A stretch of 64,000 nt of DNA from Athripsodes cinereus (GCA_947579605.1 CANPUW010000007.1:1-64000); one strand, 5' to 3'. Counted from the stretch's first letter, positions 11,399 to 23,100 are shown. Notes: generated by a model from the sequence alone, not told the origin. Numbers and translations are program-made.

Positions 11399-11793
11399 CA
11401 GCAATGTATGCGGAGTCCAAAATAGCCATGCGTTGTACTTGTGTAAAGTAACAGGGGACCGATATGACGCACACGATCTTCCCCACATCATCCAATATGG
11501 TTTTGGTCCACTTTTGGAATTTGGTAAAAAGCATAGCAGCCAGCTGTTCTGGACGCAGTTCGTGTTCTTCTTTTCTGTGATTCACTGTGATGATGGGAGT
11601 GTTTTCGTTGTTTTTATTTGCATCCAATCTAAAGGTAGAAGGGAGTTTAGGATAATATTTATCTTTTTCTAACTTCCACCCTTCTCCTAGTAGTCTCTTG
11701 ATTCCACTCACAGTGCAGTTGAGGAAGGCAGCAGCTTGATTTTTTGCTGCCATCCCCATTAGTCTCTCGTTGCTGGACAAGGTCACATAGGTC
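11399..11793 (-). CDS. Hsp110/HSPA4-like chaperone, exon 2
   Basis: This exon continues the ATPase domain of a large Hsp70-superfamily protein (Hsp110 type, a nucleotide-exchange factor and holdase for Hsp70). It reads TYVTLSSNERLMGMAAKNQ, then TVSGIKRLLG, ELRPEQLAAMLFTKF and VCVISVPCYFTQVQRMAILD. Canonical Hsp110 has AAKNQ, NTVSNFKR, VEQITAMLLTKL and CVISVPSFFTDAERR at the same places. A polypyrimidine-CAG acceptor precedes 11793 and a G/GTGAGT donor follows 11399. The 395 nt join exon 1 in frame (phase 2) and leave phase 1 for the next exon. The sequence is clearly diverged from canonical Hsp110, so it could be a paralogue or pseudogene. The frame is intact here. Confidence 0.88.
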
Positions 11794-11859
11794 CTGCGGT
11801 AAGACATAAAACTTATGAAATATACGAACACGAATACATAGTTTAAATTGTGCCATTTT

Positions 11860-13605
11860 TTAAATTTATTTCATACAAAACAATATACAATACAAAAAAA
11901 ATATAGTTGCACCAAATCCATTAAAACAGATTTGTCGGCGCGTTCCTTTACATAATAACAATATATACCTACATAAATAATTTAAACCTAACCAAAATCG
12001 GCAAGCATATACTTAACAACTATAGTATTTACATAATTTTATTTATATACGAATCCACATTTCAGCAGCCATTCCTTGACAAGCCTTTTAGTTGCAATCT
12101 TACTACTACATTTTAGATGTCGGCATCACATTATGTTCTCTTACCGTATTTATTATTATATTTTGGTACTTATTATATCCTTCATTTGATTGAAACCTAG
12201 TATGATGAGCGTGACATTAATATTGTTAATTTGCTTAACGAATCCTTAGTGCATTTCATTCTGGAATCCGCACCAATAATATAATCATTTTAATATATTT
12301 TTTATTATATTATATACCTACCTACTACATGATAATATTATATAATATACCTACTTGTTTAGCGATACCGACTGGATGCACTCCGTATAGATTATTGTTA
12401 CCGATGTACTGTGCATGTACTTGCTTGTATTGTATATGTTGTATGATTCCAAACAAAAACAACCAAAAAATGGAAAAATCGTTGCTCGATGTTTTTGATT
12501 TTTTTATACTTTGCCTGTCAATTGCCTGATATGTTGAGACTTTCAAACAAGTATTATTATTTTTTTACTCTCAATTTTTTTTTGGCGGCCATTTTTCTAA
12601 GGTGCCGAGGAGAATTTTTAATGCAAATAGATCTTTAGAAAAATTGTTGTATCTTTTTTACTTATTAACATATCGAGATAATTTAAAAATATATATTTTA
12701 TGTACAAAATTTTCTAGTTTAAAAAATATTTTTGATCATCGGCATCTATAGAAAAATTACTAATTTTTTTTTCAAATTTACAATTCTAAAATTGAAAATT
12801 TCTCATTTTCGGACCATTATTTTAGAATGAGAACAACAAGTATCATCATTCATATTTTTTATTTACAGAGATATTTTATGTCACTATCCTCAGAAGCAAT
12901 GCAGATGAATTTAAGATATTCCTTCTATTTCTATAACTAGTCGAACTTTGCTCTTATGTGAAAAAATGCAAATTTTAGAAACCAAATATCCGAAAAGGGA
13001 CTGAACGTTTTCTTTTGAAAATTTTATGTAACATTAACCGTATTTTTATTGATAAGTGGCAGGAATTATATGAGTAATATCGGAGCGGTTTTTGGGATAT
13101 GGAGCTTTTCCCACGGGCTGTTTTTATAAAAATAAATCAATAAAAAATCCGTAATATTTTTTTTGTTTCTAACCGTAGCGAAATAATTTAAAAAACATTA
13201 TATTGAGTAATAATGACACTATAATTTGGTATGTATTGATATTCTATTATATATTTTAATAAATACCAAAAAATCATCTCAAGGTCATTACATGTTTTAT
13301 GAAAAAAGGTGATTTTTATACGAAATTATTAAATATAAAAAAGTAATAATCACAATTGATTTTTTTCCTGTGAATAACTATTTTACAGTACTATCAGATA
13401 AAGAAATAAAGAGTGTCCCAAAGTAAAGCTAATTTTTTTATAATTAAAATAATGACACCCCTTCGACCCAAAAAATTATATTTTAAGACTGTAAATAAAT
13501 AAATGGGACAATTAAGTTATATTAATTATTTTTATAATATTACATTGCTAAATTTTGTACAAAAATTTATATATTATTTTTTATGTATTTTTGAAATATT
13601 TAAAA
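11860..13605. other. Unique-looking AT-rich intron sequence
   Basis: No coding sequence or known element was seen. The stretch has runs of A and T and several poly-T tracts (12540-12600, 13150-13170). Short ORFs here lack similarity to anything I know. Confidence 0.4.
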
Positions 13606-14010
13606 CAAGCGTATATAACCCGGCATCGCTCGGGTTTAATTAAATAGAAAACCGTGCAAATACATGGGTTAAAATGACAAAATCTTGTTGAAAAAAATGG
13701 AGTAAGCACTTACGTGGATAAAAGAAGTAAAAAGCTCTTCCCAATGAGAAAACTTAATTTTTGACTCCCTACATGCCCATATTTAAGTAACAATAAATAG
13801 GTAGGTATCTACATCGAAAAAAGTGTTAAAAGCTTCTTCTCAATAAAAAATCTTGAATTTTGATACCTCACATCCCCATATTTGTGTAAAAAAAATAGGT
13901 AGGTACCTACATCGAAAAAAGTGCTAAAAACCTCGTCCCGATGAAAAAGCTTGAAGTTAAGAAACCCCACATATTGGTAGGTACGTACTACTACGACCAT
14001 CCTCGGGACG
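13606..14010 (-). mobile_element. Helitron-like 3' end, minus strand
   Basis: On the minus strand the sequence ends in the hairpin AACCCG-(8 nt)-CGGGTT (13617-13636) followed by ATATACG and CTTG, a mutated version of the CTAG end seen at 26604-26607. Inside it are two copies about 100 bp apart of a block starting TAGGTAGGTA (near 13797 and 13897) that continues CATCGAAAAAAGTG. A related block occurs in reverse orientation at 26330-26470. The structure fits a non-autonomous Helitron with internal minisatellite. The 5' TC end was not located. Confidence 0.5.
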
Positions 14011-14339
14011 AGCACATAATTTACTAAGACCTATATGCTTCGTTCCTCAGACGGAAGTAGTAATGTAATATATAAAACATCAAAATTAGAAAAATTAATA
14101 CAGTTTTCAAATCGAACAAGAAGAAGTGTATAAATCTCCGTGTTCCTTTCTGAAGGAAAGGTACGGGGCCAAATGGTCTTATAATAGTTGTTCGATATGG
14201 GCTTTCAAAAGTAATACTAGTATATATTTGTTAAAATTCCACTCCACAGATTGGTGGTACAGATATAGGTATGCTCGATAAGTTGTCTAGGGGTCTCTTA
14301 TAGTATAATAGCCTTTACTCGTTATATTGTCTAGGGGGG

Positions 14340-15760
14340 AATCTTTAAGTATAGGTGCCTTTTACTTAACTTTGGCCGAGAGAGGCCTCTGTGTCATGCT
14401 TACCCTTAGTTCCACAAGCAGTCTGGTTACAGGACCTCTTAACTCTGTCACTTCCTTCTGTATACCAATTATATCATATGGTATAGATTCTTCTTATTAC
14501 TTTTCTGAGTAGATTTATAGATATATCCAAGTAAACAATCACAAAAATTATATATCGAGTGCAAAATAAGATTATTAAAAGTAAATCATAGCTTCCAGGA
14601 AGAGGATAAAGTTTCTATAGCAATTTAGCTCTCAATCCTGTTCATCATTTTCTTCTTAGCGAGATAGCGGAGTCATCCAGCCTTTGGTTGGTCAAGGATT
14701 CGAACCTCGGCGACAAGATAATTCAAACTATAAAATAGGTTATCTGGATTCCACGTACAAGGAGGCTAAGAAATGCACTTGAACCAGAATAGAAGTACAT
14801 AAGGTACTTGTAGGTATAATATGGATTTCAACAAAAAGATAAATTAAGGTATGTGGGTCACATTTATTGTGTGCAAATATTATATAACAAAACAGTTACT
14901 TCCAAGGTAAACTTGTATGGAATAATATTCTTTACAATACGAAAATTATGAAAGTACTGGAGAATTTGTATTGAGATATTACAACATTAAATGATAATAA
15001 TTGGTTAGTCCTCCTTCGGTATTATGTATACATAACCAATACCAGGACTATCTTATACCTTTAAATTAATCAAATTGAACCATTCATTCTTCATTCAACC
15101 TTAAGAGCTTAATTTAATACACAAGGGAAAATTATTATATATCTAGTACTATATTTAAATAAACCCGTGACTGGGTAGGAAATACATCATTATAAACATA
15201 ACACGCAATATAACATATGAAATGTAATCACTTACAGATGAGTAGATACGTTGTCGGCAATAAACACCAGGCTATGTTGATTACTGGTGAGGGAGCAGTT
15301 GTTCTTTGACGGTAGAGACCAGAGACGAGGAAGAGAACATACTCAAACGTCTCTACGGCGGGAGCTGGACAACCCAAGAGGTACGGATGTGGTAGCTGAG
15401 ACAGAGCCTGGCAGACTCCGTCCTCAGAACGGGTGATCCTAACTTCTCAAGAGGCGGGAGAACTACCTGTACGTTCATACACTGTTCTCAGTTTATAAAG
15501 TATGGGACGTCACAAATTCACTATTTTTCTCAAGGAAACATTACAAGTTTGTCTGATCGCTCCCCAAACAAAGGCCACGGCCGTTAAAGCCGAGAGATGA
15601 TCTCTAAGAACACGTAAAATAGTGAGGCACTTATGTATATAACAGCGTCATAGGTCACTGGGACACGACATTAAGTGTTAAGCAAATCGTCACATATTAT
15701 TATTATAGACGGTGGTATTGAGGTAATTAGTATATAGAACTTTTAGGCGGTCACAAACAA
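14340..15760 (-). other. Possible decayed LTR and gag start
   Basis: The region 15240-15640 is unusually GC-rich for this window and contains TATAAAG-like and poly(A)-signal-like motifs, as LTRs do. On the minus strand a short reading at 14480-14360 (IPYDIIGIQKEVTELRGPVT, RLLVELRVSMTQRPLSAK) looks like a gag N-terminus. A tRNA-like GGATTCGAACC stretch lies at 14694-14704. I could not fix termini or a target duplication. It might instead be a promoter region of an unknown transcript. Confidence 0.25.
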
Positions 15761-15821
15761 GATTAACTTCAATTACATTTATTCATGTATAATGAATTAG
15801 AATACAACACAATTGTCTACA

Positions 15822-16180
15822 GGTTTGGCGGCAAAATGGGTCATGCCCATGCTGAAATTATATCATAGTACCGAATACTTTAGGATATTATTATTACATA
15901 TCTGTATGTTTTGTTCTATGCAACACAACACGCTTGTTTATCACCATATTACGGCATTTGATATTACTTTGTCATTATTATTATTGTATAAAGTTTTTGG
16001 AGGCAAAATGGGGCCACGCCCGTAATGAAATTATATCTTATCTCGGGATACTTTAGGGTAATTTTATTATTACGTAACTGTAAGAATAGTTCTAGGTAAC
16101 CGGTAGAACAACACACTGGTTTAACACATTATTACGAAGGTTGTTATTAATTAATTATGGTTATTATTATTGTGTCGGAG
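15822..16180. repeat. Two-unit tandem duplication (about 178 bp)
   Basis: The phrase GGCAAAATGGG is followed by a GCCC motif and GAAATTATATC at 15829 and again at 16003. The following sequence also aligns (ACTTTAGG, TATTATTA, AACACAC). The units are diverged, so the duplication is old. Confidence 0.65.
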
Positions 16181-16189
16181 CTACACCGA

Positions 16190-16990
16190 TGGCTGTTCGC
16201 GACCAAGGCAGAGAAGGGACTGCCCCTCCCTACGTCCAGCCTATCCCATGGTTAGGGGGTAACTGATTTTGACCGTTATTTCGTCAACCGTCCAAGCCAG
16301 GCATTGATCACGTGATTCGACACGAGGTCGGGTGCAGTATTGGTGACGCGTGCAAGAGATTGAACACACGAAGCTAACCGATATTTCACGGGGAATATAA
16401 TGTTATTATTATCATTACCGATCCGAGTGACAAAAAAAGGATAACGAATGATTCTAGGTACCGGAGCGAATATGAACATATTACGCGTTGAATATTTTAA
16501 TGCGTAGCAGTACATGAAAAAAGTGCTAAAAACCTCTTCCAAATGAAAAATATGTGCTACACCACTTAAATTTAAATGGTGTAGTACCTATATAATTAAC
16601 TAATTTCTTATAGTTAAAAATGTTTCAAGATTACCTCATCTTAATGTAAAAACTTAAAGATTGTCATCCCCAATTTCTATAAGAAAAAATGAGTAAATAT
16701 ACCATTTGGTGAAAAAAATTGTAGGCACATAAATGTTAAAATATGATTGTCCACATTCGAATTTGTATTTTTGGTTTGCAGTAGGTACATAAATGGATAT
16801 TTGAGAGATTTGCTACGAAATTAAAAAAAAAGTCAAGAATAAATTGTCACCTATGTTCTCTGTATTCCAAAAAAAAAGTTAAAGAACGGATGTATCTGCA
16901 TCCTTCAATATTCAAGAATATTTTACTTTCAAATATTTCATAATGCATGTAAAAATTATTAGGTGAAAATAAATAGTTTCCATCTCATTG
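16190..16990. other. AT-rich intron sequence, nothing recognised
   Basis: A GC-richer patch at 16190-16330 contains no supported ORF. A fragment at 16505-16540 resembles the Helitron-type minisatellite block (GAAAAAAGTGCTAAAAACCT). The remainder is unassigned. Confidence 0.35.
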
Positions 16991-16999
16991 AAAAATCAT

Positions 17000-17520
17000 T
17001 TAACATTGTTTATGGATTTTATAAGTAAAACTATTATTATTCTACAGTATAGTTTTCTATGGTTTCATAATGTCTTCCATTATGAAAATAGTCCAATATG
17101 TCAAAAATATGCAATTTTAACTCACGTAATTCAAGAGCTTTTCTCATTAGCAAACACGATATTTTATAACGGAAATAAGCCCTAAATATTTAGTTTTAGA
17201 ATTGTTGTACTTATTGTTTCATCCATTTTGAAATTAATTCAATACAATGAAAAATGTTTGACTGTGAATATTGCTATTTACTAAACCTTACATATATTTT
17301 TCATACATTTTTTTGCTAATTTTGTGACATGATCGCATTAAAATTAAAATATCTTTATCAATACGTAAGATATTTAAAATGTTTTTAGCCTTAAACCTGC
17401 CCAGAAGATGAGACCTCATATAGAAAGTATTATTTTACTTCGGTCTTTCCTAATTTCCGAGTCCATTAAGGACATAAGAACATACATACACTCGAACGGA
17501 CTCAAATATTTATGTGTGGA
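17000..17520 (+). repeat. Repeat, inverted partner of 22620-23100
   Basis: Several stretches match 22620-23100 in reverse complement, including CTTCGGTCTTTCCTAATTTC, GAGTCCATTAAGGACATA and ATGTCAAAAATATGCAATTT. It is a roughly 500-bp dispersed repeat without recognised coding capacity. Confidence 0.75.
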
Positions 17521-17583
17521 TTTAACCGAGAGCTCTGTCTCGCACCCCTATGAGCAGCTGCCCGCACCCCCAGTTAAGAACCA

Positions 17584-18074
17584 CTGGCTTAGGAGAATGC
17601 AGAATTTCCTTTCAATTGACACAAAAAAACTATTGGTTCAGTCATTGATTCATCCCCTATTTGACTATGCGGATGTTTGTTACTTGGATCTCTCGATGGA
17701 AGGTTTAAATAAGTTGGAACGTCTCCAGAATACTTGCATTCAATATGTCGTCGGGCTCAAGAAATACGATCACATATCTGAATATCTAAAACTATTCTTC
17801 AACGCAGAAATGTTCACACTCTTTGTCTTTTTATAAAGTTTTATTTGACCCCGATACTCCATTGTATCTGAAGGAAAGGTTTGAGTTTTTACACTCCCAC
17901 GGACGACCATTACGATCAGACTCCAACAATCTTCTAGTAATCCCGTCACATCGTCCGAGCTGTTACATTGATTCATTTTCAGTTCATGGTGCTAGGTTGT
18001 GGAACCAGCTTCCACTTAAAACCCGTACTTGTACTTCTTTTTATTCCTTCAAGAAAGAAGTTAAAGGTTGCTAG
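17584..18074 (+). pseudogene. C-terminal fragment of a LINE reverse transcriptase
   Basis: One frame (17584-17830) reads LVQSLIHPLFDYADVCYLD, then LNKLERLQNTCIQYVVGLKK, the post-palm region of Jockey/CR1-like RTs. After a frameshift near 17820 the next frame (17823-18074) continues with FSVHGARLWNQLPL and SFYSFKKEVKG, the typical LINE C-terminus, then stops. The catalytic palm is missing, so it is a 5'-truncated fragment. Confidence 0.8.
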
Positions 18075-18754
18075 TCTTCTGTCTCATCTACTTATTTGGA
18101 GGTTACCCATGGTTTTATTTATTTATTTACAAATATTTACGGCCAAAGCCTTTAACATGTTAAACCTCTGTATACATACAAGACATGTAAACAAAGGAAA
18201 GATCTGTTACAAAAAAGACACAAAACAATTAGACTAAAGAAACGAAAGTTTAACAGACAATATAACATTAATCATTTTATAATTATAAAAAAGATACAAA
18301 ATTGTTAAAAAAATTTGGTCAAGACATTACAAAGAGAAATCAGAGTGGTATAAAAATGTCAAATATAGTAAAAAGTCAATTAGTTAAAATTCATAAGTTT
18401 AATTTTCTTTTGTGTATTCATACACAATGAGCAGTCCTGCCCCATTCCTACCACTTTATCCCATCTCCGTATCCTATCATCTATGTCGTATCGCGTGTAT
18501 CCGGAATTGATTATATTGTTTTTATATTTAAGTAGTTTTTTATTTATGTATATTTGTTTTAGTATCTATATGCATGTATATATTATTAATTATTTATTTA
18601 CATTATTTACTCATTATTTTCATTTTTATTTTTTGTATAATGGGTTAGTTGGAAGGTATCGCGATTCTGCGATAAACTCGCCCATTGTACAAATTCATTT
18701 GTCTGGTCTAAGTTCTACAATGTTTATATTTTAATAGTGTTTGTTTTTTTGTGC
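18075..18754. other. LINE 3' UTR and tail fragments
   Basis: After the RT fragment, an antisense LINE 3'-end motif occurs at 18117-18165. The block at 18645-18705, GGTTAGTTGGAAGGTATCGC and GCGATAAACTCGCCCATTGT, recurs in reverse complement at 27000-27055 and in part at 38100-38118. Several overlapping LINE tails are mixed here. No gene was found. Confidence 0.5.
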
Positions 18755-19108
18755 AATTTTTTACGCAGCGGCAGAGTTGCCATCCACACTTCTCAGCATT
18801 ATACAACCAGATAAGTCTCCATATAATCAGTCATGGTCACATAAGAACTTAACAGTCTAATGCCGGGAAAAATTCACCTATCCAGATATACAGGATATCA
18901 AAGGATTAGGCTCAAAACGCGGGATCAAAATACCAGCATTGTGCCTGAAATATTTGTGTTCAAAAACATTTTTACAATATTAAAAGTGTTTATTATAATA
19001 GATTTTTGAATTTTAATGTACAAATTAACCGGTAAATCTAATTTTTGTAAATTATTTATTAAAAATTTCGGAGTTACCCCTATAGCTGACATGACTAAAG
19101 GTATTATA

Positions 19109-20403
19109 ACGGGTTGTTCAACAAGAACTTTGTTTTTTAATTGTGGCAACACCAGCAACATGATAGTTTTGACATTTAATTTTTTGACGTATTCGTAGTG
19201 GATGCATTGGCAATTGTTGCAATGAATTCAATTTCGCTTGAAAATCGCATTAAAATAATTAAAATCCATTATGAAAATGGTGGTTCTGCTAAAGTGACAT
19301 TTCGTCAAATTCGTGATATTTTCGGACAACATAATCGTCCTTCTGAGACCGCTATTAAGAATTTGGTCGCTAAATTTGAGTCGACAGGCTCGATACAAAA
19401 TGTGTTAACACCAACGCGTGTACGACCGGGTCGTTCAACTGAAAACATCGCAGCCGTGAGCCACAGTGTTGAAGCAGATCCAAATTTGTCAATTCCTCGA
19501 CGTTCTCGACAATTGGGGTTATCCAAAACCACCACATGGCGAATTTTGCGTAAGGATTTGGCTTTGAAGCCTTACAAGGTTCAACTCGTGCAGGAATTGA
19601 AGCCGAACGACCATTCAAATCGCCGTAGATTCGCTCAATTCATTCAGGAACAACCCGCTGGTTTTTCTGAAAAAATCATTTTTTCAGACGAAGCCCATTT
19701 TCACTTGTCAGGGTACGTCAACAAGCAAAATTGCCGCATTTGGGCTTCTGAAAATCCTAGAGCAATTATTGAGAAGCCGTTGCATGCTCAGCGTGTCACT
19801 GTATGGTGCGCTATGTGGTCTGGAGGCGTGATTGGGCCGTTTTTTTCGAAGATGAGACTGGAAATGCGGTAACGGTCAATGGATCACGCTATCGCAAGAT
19901 GTTGACAACTCAATTTTGGCCTATTATTGATGACGTGGATATCACTGACATGTGGTTTCAACAGGACGGTGCCACATGTCACACAGCCAATGAAACGATC
20001 AATTTATTGCAAACCAAATTTCCCGATCGCATGATTTCACGAAACTCAGCTGTTAAGTGGCCAGCCAGATCGTGTGATTTAACGACACTGGATCATTTTT
20101 TGTGGGGCTATGTTAAGGACAGAGTCTATACGGAGCCAATCGAATCGATTGCAGCCTTAAAACTCAAAATCCGTGATGTGATTAGCGAAATAGTCCCGCC
20201 ATTTTGCCAAAAAGTGATTAAAAACTTTGATGAAAGAATCGACATCTGTCAGCGTGCTCGTGGTGGACATTTGTCAGATATCATTTTTCATGCATAATTG
20301 CCAAACTTTTCTCTTTGTAATTCAATAAAAATTTTAATCATCTTCATCAAATTTTTTTGTTTTATTTTGTTTTAAAAAACAAAGTCCTTGTTGAAAAACC
20401 CTT
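19109..20403 (+). mobile_element. Mariner/Tc1-superfamily element, nearly intact
   Basis: The inverted repeats begin ACGGGTTGTTCAACAAGAAC (19109) on the left and, read from the right end at 20403, AAGGGTTTTTCAACAAGGAC. Both continue into CTTTGTTTTTTAA. TA flanks both sides (19107-19108 and 20404-20405). The related sequence at 10171-10190 is an unoccupied site. The 1295-bp length is normal for the superfamily. Confidence 0.95.
19198..20297 (+). pseudogene. Mariner/Tc1-type transposase with one frameshift
   Basis: The first frame (ATG at 19222 or an upstream alternative) carries the paired helix-turn-helix DNA-binding region (ENGGSAKVTFRQIRDIF, then LSIPRRSRQLGLSKTTTWRI) and the first catalytic Asp in IIFSDEAHFHLSGYVNKQN. 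The second (to 20297) carries WFQQDGATCHTA and RSCDLTTLDHFLWGYVKDRV. The two overlap at a T run (19840-19846). One base appears missing there, which shifts the frame between GVIGPFF and DETGNAVTVNG. I count 36 residues between the second and third catalytic Asp. The enzyme would cut and paste DNA at TA sites. As sequenced it is inactive. Confidence 0.92.
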
Positions 20404-21169
20404 TATAAACGGACCTAGAATGCCAAATATTTTTTATTTCTCCTGCTAGTTCTGTATATTTACGTATTTTTTCTGCGACGGTTGTTTGTATATTATGTGT
20501 ATTTGGGACAGCGATGTCTATTAGGTACGTTATTTTATTAGGTACGTTTATCGGGTCTATAATGATGTACTTGTCTATCTGTTATTATTGTTTTATCATA
20601 ATAGAGCCTGTAATTTTGATTTTCTAAAACCGGTTCCGGGTTGTATTTATAATAAGGTATCTATCGATTATGATTTCTTGTTTGGTATTTTGAAAAATAC
20701 TTCTTAATATTTGGTTTAAATGTCTTATAAAATGTTATACTTTCTAAAGGAAAGCATATTGCTTTCTCTTTGCTTTAGTTATTTTCAGACTTTTTCTTCG
20801 CTTGACATTGCCAATATTTCAAATACGTTTACCCAACATAATTTTTTCTTGTAGAGAGATAGTACTGTTTGCATTTGTACGACTCATATGTAAATTTTTA
20901 TCTCTGATTATGGATCTTTTGATGTGTTTTTTTTATGTATAAAAGTGTATTTAATGTATAAAATTTAATGTATAAAAAAGCTTATTATTAATAGCTGTTA
21001 ACAAATGAATAAATGAATAAATAAATGAATAAATAAATAAATGAATAAATTACATTTTGAAATAATAAAACAAGTGTTTTATTATTTCGATATGGAATTC
21101 TACTACCTAAACACCGACACAGTGAATGAAGTATTACATTTTGTTAGTTTAAAAGATTACGTTTAGTTG

Positions 21170-21502
21170 CTAAATTTTGAAATTTTGATGTATTATTTTT
21201 GCGACATGATTATGTCTATAAGTAAACTCAGTTTGAGCGAGAGTAGAACAACACGAAACTATGTGTTGTATTGATTCCGGTTTGGCCAGACATTTCCTAC
21301 ACGAATCATCAATTATATTTTGATTTTTTATGATATATTTTTGATATTTTTTTGTATTTATAACCTGATTTTGAATAGCCAACATAAAACCCTCGGTTTC
21401 CCCATACAATTCCCCAATGGTCAACCACGTGTTTGACGCATATTTGTCAACATAAGATTGGTTGAGATCATGAAGATCCTTCCTACCCCAAGATTCTAAC
21501 AA
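21170..21502 (-). pseudogene. RLE-LINE segment with CCHC knuckle
   Basis: 110 codons reading ASNTWLTIGELYGETEGFML, AIQNQVINTKKYQKYIIKNQ, then CRKCLAKPESIQHIVSCC, a C-x2-C-x7-H-x4-C pattern, and HNHVAKIIHQN. This segment sits between RT and endonuclease in the R2-like LINE family and binds nucleic acid. It is part of the element at 18755-22030. Confidence 0.8.
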
Positions 21503-21738
21503 AATATTTAAATAGTTTGATCGCGGACCTATTGTTTCGTCATTTAAATTTAAAGGTGTATGATTTTTATCGGCCTGTATTATAATTTTATGTAGTCTAG
21601 AATTATTTTGTCTGTTCTAAAAAAATGCTAAGGGGTTCTATTTGATTATTATGTAAAGAGGAAAAGTTAACAATTCCTCTTCCTCCTATACTCCTAGGCA
21701 GAACCAACCTACCTTTCGCGGAATTCGGATGATGATAT

Positions 21739-22008
21739 CTACATATTTTTTGTTAATTGTCTTCTAATAAGTCTTTCTAATTTATCTAGATCCGTATTAG
21801 ACCATTTTATGATTCCAAATGAGTATGCTAATAATGGGATTGCCCACGCGTTTATTGCTTTTACTACGTTTTTGGCCGATAGATCACATTTAAATATTTT
21901 ATTAAGTCTATCTTTAAAATCATTTGTTAATTGAGTTTTGAATAAAGAGCGATTTAAATTTTTAGATTGCAGAAAACCTAAATATTTGTATATTTCGTTA
22001 TTATTCAT
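21739..22008 (-). pseudogene. RLE-LINE reverse-transcriptase thumb segment
   Basis: 89 codons with EIYKYLGFLQSKNLNRSL, KAINAWAIPLLAYSFGIIKW and LDKLERLIRRQLTKNM, matching the downstream part of the RT in the second copy at 52420-52660. A few extra bases relative to that copy produce an early stop. The catalytic YxDD part is not preserved here. Confidence 0.8.
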
Positions 22009-22039
22009 GTTATTAATTTGATAATTAGAAATTGAAAAA

Positions 22040-22619
22040 ACTAAATTAAATTTTTATTATTATTATTATTTCTCAAATTACTCAATGGAATAATATTCAC
22101 AGCCCTGATATTTTGCGAAAGTTCAAGTTTAACATCCCCGATTCGTATAAATTTTGTATTTTATTTTCTATATTATTTCATATTCTATTTTAAATGTTTC
22201 AATTTTATATGTTGTTTCTTAATGACTCAATTTTTTGACGTTTATTAAAAAAAAAAAAACTTTTTTATTTATTTAATTTAATACACAACTTAAATTTCGA
22301 TACATTTATATTGATATTTTATTATAGTTAACAATAAACACTTCGTATTCCCCAAACAGCAATGAAATGCTGGTATGAAGAATATGAAATTTTATATTTT
22401 TTTGTTATATTCATCAAATTTTATCCAATCTCTATATAATTTAATGTATTGTTTTATTCTATTACTATTGTTGTTTTATGTTTCATCTTAATGTTTATTT
22501 ATTTTAAATTTGAATCAATTTAAATTTTATTATTTATGTCTGTCAAATTGTTTTTTACTTTGTTAAATGTCTAACGTGTAAAAGGCTCACGCCGTGTACA
22601 AGTAATACATTAATCCACA
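22040..22619. other. AT-rich, LINE tail motif at 22566-22600
   Basis: A/T-rich filler with poly-T and poly-A runs (22240-22270). It contains one plus-strand LINE 3'-end motif, GTAAAAGGCTCACGCCGTGT. Nothing else was recognised. Confidence 0.4.
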
Positions 22620-23100
22620 CATAAATATTTGAGTCCGTTCGTATGTATGTATGTATGTATGTATGTATGCATGTATGTACTTATGTCCTTAATGGACTCG
22701 GAAATTAGGAAAGACCGAAGTAAAATAATACAATCTATACAAGGTCTCATCTTCTGGCCAGGTTTAAGGCTAAAAACATTTTAAATATCTTATGTATTGA
22801 TAAAGATATTATAATAATTAAATTTGTATGGAAAAATCTATGAAAGTTTTTGTAAGTAGCAATATTCATGGTCGAACATTTTTCAGTGTACTGAATTAAT
22901 TTCACAATGGATGTAACGAGAAATACATCAGTACTGAAACTAAACATTTGGGGATTATTTTGGTTATAAACTATTGTGTTTGGTTATGATAAAAACTCCT
23001 GAATTATGCGAGTTAAAATTGCATATTTTTGACATCTTGAGCTAATTTCATAATGGCCGACATGAATGACATAGATTCCAATAAATTCATATTTAGGTTG
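22620..23100 (-). repeat. Repeat, inverted partner of 17000-17520, with (GTAT)n
   Basis: It is the reverse complement of the 17000-17520 repeat. A (GTAT)n microsatellite (22641-22680) has expanded at the position that reads CATACATACAC in the other copy. The pair brackets the interrupted RLE LINE and mariner. Confidence 0.75.

Larger units (their letters stand above)
18755..22030 (-). mobile_element. LINE with restriction-like endonuclease, interrupted
   Basis: The minus-strand order is an RT C-terminal part (22008-21739), a linker with PRSIGGRGIVNFSSLHNNQ (21720-21650), a CCHC-type segment (21502-21170), then the endonuclease (YLIDIAVPNTHNIQTTVAEK, about 20555-20470, with IDPINV upstream). 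The C-terminus lies beyond a mariner insertion (19108-18925: IPLVMSAIGVTPK and YIKIQKSIIINT). The domain order RT, zinc knuckle, PD-(D/E)XK is that of R2-like LINEs. An unrelated AT-rich stretch with an (AATGAATA)n tail at 20870-21140 also interrupts it. The 5' half is absent. Confidence 0.75.

Noticed and set aside
14694..14704. GGATTCGAACC as part of a tRNA gene
   Set aside because: Only the complement of a B-box-like stretch is present. No cloverleaf could be folded around it on either strand.
18483..18734. Tyr/Phe/Ile-rich 83-codon ORF
   Set aside because: Translation of T-rich LINE 3' UTR. The matching tail at 26930-27300 has no equivalent frame.
22641..22680. (GTAT)n run as a CRISPR-like or structured array
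   Set aside because: It is a plain tetranucleotide microsatellite in a eukaryotic repeat. No CRISPR array exists in this window.
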